Assembly (NCBI GenBank): GCA_028673005.1
Contig: CM054116.1
Span: 134,655,681-134,719,680 of the forward strand
DNA length: 64,000 nucleotides
Origin: Tanypteryx hageni
Taxonomy: Eukaryota > Arthropoda > Insecta > Odonata > Petaluridae
Direction: 5' to 3'
Shown: positions 57,421-64,000 of the stretch, piece by piece
Numbering within the stretch: the first letter of the stretch is position 1
Layout of the letters: each line of letters opens with the position of its first letter
Made by a program: the position numbers and the translations under genes
The notes under the pieces: generated by a model
What the model saw: the letters and a program-made list of their open reading frames with translations, nothing else
What the model was told of the DNA's origin: nothing
Databases searched by the model: none

Positions 57421-60400
57421 TCACATAATGCGACACCTATCTTCTCCTCGAGGATCCCCCTGAAACAAATAAAAGTGAATGAATGACCTAAATACAGAGT
57501 TTAGGAATTGCATGGATAACTCTCACCTCCATTATGCATAACAGTAATCACCTGCTCACAAAAACAGCTATGCAGCTGTCAAAAGTGACAACTGATCAAT
57601 TACAGACGCTGATGAGAACTCTTTATAAGAAACTAACATTTCTCATTGGAGAAGGAAAAAACTTGGTATTCTTTCATAACAATTTTATTAAAAACAACCT
57701 ATTTCACTTCGTTAGTATATTCTGTGAGGGGAATCCAGTTTTATTTTAAGTACCCTATTTATTACCCAAATACAAGAATTTTTTTTCCAAATTTCAGTGT
57801 GCAAAAATTGAGAGGTCTTAAATTTCAGTACGAAGTTGCATACGGACAATACATCGCGCGTTGATTTGTCACACGACAAACTCATCATCATGCATTTCTA
57901 CCTTGGAATATCTAATTGCAAAATGATTACTGATCTCTAACCCTTCAGAGGTTTATTTCCTATAACTTCAATAAAAATCTGTACTTGAATCACTTAACAG
58001 TTTTGTAACATTTAATTTATTGCAACAGCATTCTGCCTTCTACTTAAGGACTAATGTGTATTATAAGAAACAAGTCACATACCTGCTGGTGGAACATATC
58101 TTCGGATCCAACACCAAGGGTCATATGAGATGGTAAATAGCCGGACATTTCCCTATGGCGAGCAGAAGTACTGGATAGTTGAATTTTTGTTTGCACACAC
58201 ACTGCCATTTCCTGAATGAACAAAACAATCACGATATATTAAGCTATCTACTGGAGCTGGTGAATGCACATAATATGGAACAAACAATAAACCAAAAGAA
58301 ATCTACAGGGAGTCCAAGAAGTCCCTGGCAAATTGACAAAATCACAATTAATTTAATTTATTCAATCCTGCAACTTGGGTATTCCAAAATATGAACTTCC
58401 AGAGACTCCCTGTATAGTAAGACATACACTACATGCTCCATACTTGAACTAAAATCAACCACCGTATTCTGCATATGGGAAACAAAGATACGAAGTGAGG
58501 GTGACCAACACATTTTCTGGATTATACGGAACAGGCAATTAAAACAAGTTTATTCATCAATGTATTCGAGTTTGTGAACTTCAATCTTTTGAAAATTCTT
58601 TTGAGTGATGATAATTTTCACCCACTTCTGGCTACAACTAAAGTTCATGTAACTGTAGGCAAAGCAGTAAGTGCAATTCCTTCCCTTTTATAAGCAATAA
58701 TTGTAACAAGCATAAGTCTTTAATTATTTACTACAAATTATGAAGCCTAATGCCAGAAAGTAACAACTTTGACCAATATTGTATAATAAATATATACACC
58801 ACCTTAACATTCGTATTTTCATAATAGTGGGAATTGCAGAAGTTTTCGCTTTGAAAGCGTTGATTGGCCAATTTCATCCCTTCCCAAAGTCACCCCGAAT
58901 GTAAGCCGACCCCCGAATGTAAGCCGACCCCCGAATGTAAGCCAACCCCGAATGTAAGCCAACCCCTCAAAAATTTCCACCATTTTTTGACAAAAAAGTA
59001 AATTTCATAGATTTTATGTTGAAGTGTGCTGGGCATGCATGCACAGAATGTATTCCTTGATGTGATATTCCAAGGCATAAATATCGGAAGTAACGAAAAC
59101 ACGGGTAAAATAAATTATGAAAAGAAGATGTTAAATGGAAAACTGGTGATTTGATTCAGGCATGATTCAAGTAGCCATTGCCAATGGCATCTGAATGATA
59201 CGAATGGAACTTAAATAACATTCATAAATCAAAAGACAGATACAATGACAAAACTATAAGCCTATTTCCATTCTGGAAAGTACGCTAAAAAGTGAGGTAT
59301 GTAATGGGGTTCAAACTTTTTTTACCCGAAACTGAGGCTTCAGAAATCAGAGGAACTATATTCAGACTAATACGGTATATTATATTTATGATGCTCATTA
59401 TTAGCAGTCTATAAAGTAAACAAACATGATAATTCTCAACTTAATTATTTTGTAGCTGTTTGAACTTCATCGCCAACACCGCTATTTTCGATGATGAAAC
59501 TTGAGTTTAAAAATAAAAAAAATGCCATCATTTTGGAATGTAAGGTTCATTTGCTATTATCTTTGTACATACTTTGAACGTAATTTAAGGAAATGTTATT
59601 TTGTTTTGTTAGGGTGTCATTTTTTATCAAGAACTTTTAATGTCAATCTAAAACATGCTATCATCTTGTAAACGTAAGATTTTCTGCTGCGTATTTTGAA
59701 CACGATTACTAAAAGAAATTTAATCACTTTCTTACGCTAGGTTGATTTTGTTATGCACTTTGAACATAATTAATAAAATAAATGTTACCACTTTATAATG
59801 CTAGTGTTTTTTTTGTGGCTTGGAAATGTTTGCGGCAGAAGCCAAGAAAACATCCATGCATCATGTACTAAACATTCCATTTCCATAGCTAATTCATTTA
59901 AATTAACGAATTTCTTTGGAATGAACAGAAGACCAAAAATGTGCTGGAGGTTAACTGCAAAATTGCCAAAAGAAGTGTTATCACTGTGTAATGCTGGGAT
60001 TTCATTTTCTATTGCGCATTTTGAGAGTAATTATAAGAATTAATTTCATTTTATGATGCTAGGTTTCCATTTGCTGTTACGTTTTCTTTTATTTTCTGTT
60101 AAAACTGCATAATTTATGACAAAAAGTGAATTTTTTAGGTTGACTATGAACTATACTCCCATTTTTACATTGCGTCTGAGAGTAATTATAAGAATTAATT
60201 TCATTTTATGATGCTAGGTTTCCATTTGCTGTTACGTTTTCTTTTATTTTCTGTTAAAACTGCATAATTTATGACAAAAAGTGAATTTTTTAGGTTGACT
60301 ATGAACTATACTCCCATTTTTACATTGCGTCTTATGGGAAAATAGAGCTTGCACTTCGCAAATTTGCATTTCGTCAGTTTTCCTGAACCCATTCTTCGCG

Positions 60401-63400
60401 AAGTTCAAAAAGGTGGTGTACTGTATTTACTTCCACATATTCCCCTAGTGCACATAAATAAAATGTTTATAGTTATGTCGTCATTAATAATTTCAAACCA
60501 TTTTTATTTTGAAGCATGATGTAATGGTTTCATATATCTATACAGCATATTGAAACATAAGAACAATATAGCAGTGTCCTAGCAAAATGCAATGATGGTA
60601 TCACATTGTACACTTTTCCAATTTTTTCCACTCCCACACAAGCTACATTTTCATTATATAAATGTAAAATTCAGAAAAAAGTGTGCGAATATATACAGTA
60701 TTTTATAATAATTTTCTGATGTCAAATGTTGGTCTGCCAATAATTAAATTACTATATTCAGGGAGGGACTGTATTCGGACTACTACGGTAAATTCAACTG
60801 AATAATAATGCTGTATATAACAGTAGAAGGTAATTTGAATAGATTTAAACCTATTTATAACAATCTCATACAAATGACAAACAAAAGCAGGATAATATTT
60901 TGGCAAAAGTCAAACTTTCAGATAATATTTTAGCTAAGAAATAATATTAAAAATACCTCTCCAGCAGCATTCAAAAGCGAGGTAGACATATTGTCAGCAA
61001 AAAACCACTTCTGTCCCTTCATCACAATATTAGCAGGAGGTTCATGTTGTTGACCTCCATCTGATGACCATACTGTGATTGTTCCCCCAGCATCAATCTT
61101 CACGCTTCTGTGGAACTTGAACGTCGTTTCCATATCTCCAGCCTTCCTCATCAGCTGCCAACCACTCAAAGTAATTTCCTAGGCGAACAAATAAAACCTA
61201 ACATTGTAATAATATATCGAACTTCAAACATTGGTACAGCAAAACAATTGAAACTTTAACGGTCTCCAAAATTTACGACAATTGTGAAAACTAGTTATTA
61301 CATGACTGGAGATCAAGTTTTAAAATCTCTACACAATAGACTTGAGAATAAAAAAACTATATTGTGACAACAACAAATACTTAGGAAAAAAAATTAATGA
61401 CTTTGCGAGGCACACCTTATTTCCCTTGTTATGAAGGCGGACAAATTTTCCCTGAGGGTCTGTCTCTGATATCTCAATGCTTCCCTTGGCTTGGGATGAT
61501 ATGGAATAGTCAGACTGAGAGGACTCTTCAGATTCCTCCAAAAAAGTCCTTTTCCTCTTGCTCCCACGGACGGGAGTGTAACGGCTCACAGGAGTCGAGC
61601 GAGATTGTTTCACAGTGCCCCCTGGGGAAGGTGACAAGTTCAATCTGAAAAGGCAAAACAATGACATGCAATTTAAAGTTCACCACAAAGGGATGAATTT
61701 TTTTAACTTGGGCAACGCACTGTTGTGACAATAACTGTTAAAACATTATTACACGAGCGATAAAATAAAATTTGCTGTGACAAAAGTGCCACAATACTGT
61801 CAACTGTCGAAAAAACAGAAACCTTGACGTCCATTCAAGATTTGAGTATTTGTGACCCTCGGCACTCAAAATGGAGTTTCAAATTAAGTTTTCAATTATG
61901 TCCATTTGATATTCTTAATTTTTATTATTTTCAAGTAATAAAATGTGGTAAAAATTAAAAATAATAAAAATGAATTCAACTCAAGTCCTATGTAAATACA
62001 ATATGGCCAATTATGCTTGGAGTTTACATGTTATAATGTTTGAGCATCAATCCTGGGATATTTGAAACAATAAGAGAAGCAAGCATATGTAAACATTTTA
62101 CAAATTACATTAATGGAGAGCACTGGACAATCAAAAAAGGGAACAACAGAATTGAGATTTAATGAGCAGAGAACAGTTCCTGAATTTGGAATTATTCTAG
62201 GCTTTTAATACTTGACTGTATTACACTGTCATACATTAGCCCAGTTATGAGCATTACCATTTTGAACTTCAAGTTGCCTACAATTAATTATAAAATGCAA
62301 AATATTAAGGCAAAAAAAATCCTACCAAAATTTTAAATCATAAGGCAATAATAAAAATGCAAGCAGATTCAGGTTTGATGTCTCACCTAGCCTCTTCAGA
62401 TTCCAGTAGTTTACGATAGGCTGCAATTTCAATATCCAATGCCACTTTGATATCCATCAAATCCTGATATTCTTGAATTTGATTTGCCATCTCATCCCGA
62501 AGCTGCGCCAATTCATTCTCCAGCAGAGCAAGGTCTTCAGCATGTCTTGCTCTCTCCACTTCAAGCAGACGCTCCAGATCACGAATACGAAGCTGAAGTG
62601 AATGAAATGCCTTTGAGTGCTCTACCCATCGATATCCAAGAATTCTTTTAAAAAGAAAGCATCATTAATCCAACAATAAATAGGCTTATAAAAGTTAAAA
62701 CTTTCTAAGCAAACCTAACATTTCAATAGGCAAAAACAAAATAGCCAAAAATACGACTCAGAATGGCATCCATGCAAAATTCATAAGAATTGTGAACATA
62801 TATTTACCACCATTAATAGCTATTAACCAGCACCATACTTTAAAAAGAACTGTTTATACTAGCCCACTACTTTAAAGTAAATAATAGGCTTAGACACTCA
62901 TGTTTCATGAATATGCAAAATAAAACGAGACACAACAAACCTGCAAGGAAGAATTAGCAGATTCCAATTCTCCCACACGACCAGTGAGGCCGTCAATACG
63001 AGACCTGTAAGAGCGAAGTTCTTCAACAGCCAAGGTTGCAGCTCCACTGTTCTTTTGGGCTTGGCCTTGCAAATCCCTAATCTGCAAATAATAAACCAAG
63101 TTTTCACCATTTGACTTTAAAGATTAACTCTGTGAAGTGGCCATGTGCAGCAACGGGCTGATACTCTTAATTTTTCAACTTGTATTCACCTCCACTTCTT
63201 TGTATTGTTACCAAAGGTGAAAATAAACTTTAATGGTTGATTGCAATGTACTTCCATGAAACTAGGAAAATGTGAAAGAGAAATTGAATAAATCAATTTC
63301 CTGAACAAATTCCTCATATTTGAATTTCCCTCCTCTGTTGTAATATAGCAGTGAAACTTAAAAGCATGAATATGTTTTTATGTAGGGAGTAAGTATTACA

Positions 63401-63684
63401 ACAAAAAACATCCCATTTCCCACCTTGATTATTAAAGGCCTATCGAATCAAAATGTGAATGAACAAAGAAAAATCAATTGAACAACTCAGAAAAGACTAA
63501 CCTTATTCTCATAAAGAGTCTCAATCTCATCCCTATTCACTCGCATCTGAGCCTCATACTGCTCTCGGAGTTCCTGCAATGACTGCTGCAACTTGGCTTC
63601 ATACTGCTCCGTCAGGCGACCATCTATCTCACTGATTTCCACCTGTCTTCTGGTTCTAGTTTCAGTAAGCTGTTGCTGATGGAT
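57421..63684 (-). CDS. Lam: B-type nuclear lamin, last seven exons (gene continues past the right edge)
   Basis: Exons on minus: 63684-63502, 63081-62941, 62592-62387, 61644-61416, 61178-60957, 58211-58083, 57459-57421. All junctions are GT-AG and in frame; they encode the C-terminal 382 residues. Coil 1b and coil 2 of the rod include [13 protein letters not shown] and [20 protein letters not shown]. The helix-termination motif reads [20 protein letters not shown] then [19 protein letters not shown] follows (Ser-Pro sites of the kind phosphorylated by Cdk1 at mitosis), then the nuclear localisation signal GSKRKR and the Ig-like lamin tail ([19 protein letters not shown] through [12 protein letters not shown]). 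The protein ends GEDRCRIM, a CaaX box for farnesylation, so it is B-type and forms the lamina at the inner nuclear membrane. The N-terminal head and coil 1a lie outside the window. No defects were seen. The 2.7-kb intron before the 58211-58083 exon carries repeats. Confidence 0.96.
58306..58412. mobile_element. 107-bp MITE in a lamin intron, TA target duplication
   Basis: CAGGGAGTCCAAGAAGTCCC on the left and, inverted, CAGGGAGTCTCTGGAAG on the right, next to TA at 58304-58305 and 58413-58414. Tc1/mariner-type ends; no coding capacity. Confidence 0.75.
58891..58966. repeat. 18-bp tandem repeat (CCCCGAATGTAAGCCGA)n
   Basis: Four diverged units in a lamin intron. The reverse strand reads as VGLHSG repeats in an open frame (58890-59102), which is not a gene. 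The unit resembles subterminal motifs of Tigger-like elements. Confidence 0.8.
59560..60340. repeat. Degenerate tandem array with a perfect 155-bp duplication
   Basis: Diverged units of roughly 60-90 bp share a TTTTGA(A/G).(G/A)TAATTA core and an AATGCTAG or GATGCTAGG core. At the right, 60022-60176 and 60177-60331 are identical over 155 bases. It lies in the lamin intron 58212-60956. Plus frame 59798-60043 is inside it and unsupported. Confidence 0.8.
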
Positions 63685-63962
63685 CTGAAATCATAAAGAG
63701 AATAAATGGAACAACACATAGTTTAAGTACAAATGGGAAATACACAGAGAGGAAATTGTAGTTCTCATGTACTTTTCAAACTTTCCATAACGTAAAATGA
63801 TTTCAAGCGTTTCCTGATTACTAGAATTTACTTTCCATAAAGACACATTTCTAACTAGATTGAAATTTTTCTTCAAAAAGCTAAACATGATGATGCTGTA
63901 ACAGGCAAAACCAGTCAGAACAAATATGTGTCTAGTGGAAATTTACAAAATTTGTCATTTAC

Positions 63963-64000
63963 ATTATGAAATCTTTCCACAAAGTCGAGCCTTCCCAAGT
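63963..64000. repeat. Dispersed repeat at the window edge, partner of 12302-12340
   Basis: ATTATGAAATCTTTCCACAA continues to the last base of the window and matches 12302-12340 in the same orientation. It lies in a lamin intron upstream of the first visible exon. Confidence 0.7.

Noticed and set aside
58890..59102. VGLHSG-repeat protein
   Set aside because: Created by an 18-bp tandem repeat in a lamin intron.

Overview
This is an AT-rich, gene-poor, intron-bearing animal nuclear sequence, most likely from an insect or another arthropod. Protein-coding genes are split by GT-AG introns, and the host genes I recognise are eukaryotic: a B-type lamin, alpha-endosulfine, a PARP16-like ADP-ribosyltransferase, and the probable signal-peptide exon of a peptidylglycine hydroxylase. 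The transposon set (hAT, pogo/Tigger, piggyBac, PIF/Harbinger, Tc1/mariner-IS630, a LINE, tRNA-derived SINEs, a possible Penelope relic) also fits an arthropod. There are no operons and no prokaryotic signals. All four recognised host genes read on the minus strand.

Layout. 0-2.3 kb: a hAT-type MITE with a damaged end carrying a palindrome, then a candidate Phm first exon (2139-2264). 4-9 kb: GC-rich repeat relics and a frameshifted IS630/Tc1-like DDE transposase. 9-11.5 kb: a PIF/Harbinger pair, with a dead transposase on plus and an intact four-exon Myb/SANT-like gene on minus. 14.4-20.9 kb: PARP16-like gene in six exons, with a SINE head, a tandem repeat and a 479-bp MITE inside its 4.2-kb intron. 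22-27 kb: a piggyBac deletion derivative (TTAA ends) and two pogo/Tigger elements (TA ends), one with a zinc-finger-like C-terminus. 27.4-31 kb: a 5'-truncated LINE split by a hAT MITE with a perfect 8-bp duplication, a 330-bp tandem duplication and a decayed mariner-type transposase. 31-34 kb: two copies of a Tigger-like MITE. 35.0-35.8 kb: endosulfine in three exons. 36.5-42.9 kb: a nest in which a 5.9-kb hAT element, with exact 8-bp TSD, sits in a 31-bp tandem array of an older element and itself carries a SINE and a second copy of the 706-bp MITE seen at the window start. 43-51.5 kb: hAT fragments, a 15-bp minisatellite, a fold-back element with a hammerhead-ribozyme-like core, and a 3.6-kb decayed hAT element containing a tRNA-like sequence. 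51.5-57.4 kb: mostly unassigned DNA, a Tigger remnant and an unidentified membrane-protein-like ORF. 57.4-63.7 kb: the last seven exons of lamin, which continues beyond the right edge.

The host genes have unrelated cell roles: nuclear lamina, mitotic PP2A control, ER ADP-ribosylation and peptide amidation. They share no pathway. The main interest is the transposon archaeology: datable nested insertions, a palindrome at a hAT end, an intact SANT-like gene beside a dead transposase, and a possible ribozyme relic. Exon boundaries were read by eye from splice signals and frame continuity. Family names rest on remembered motifs, not on database searches.
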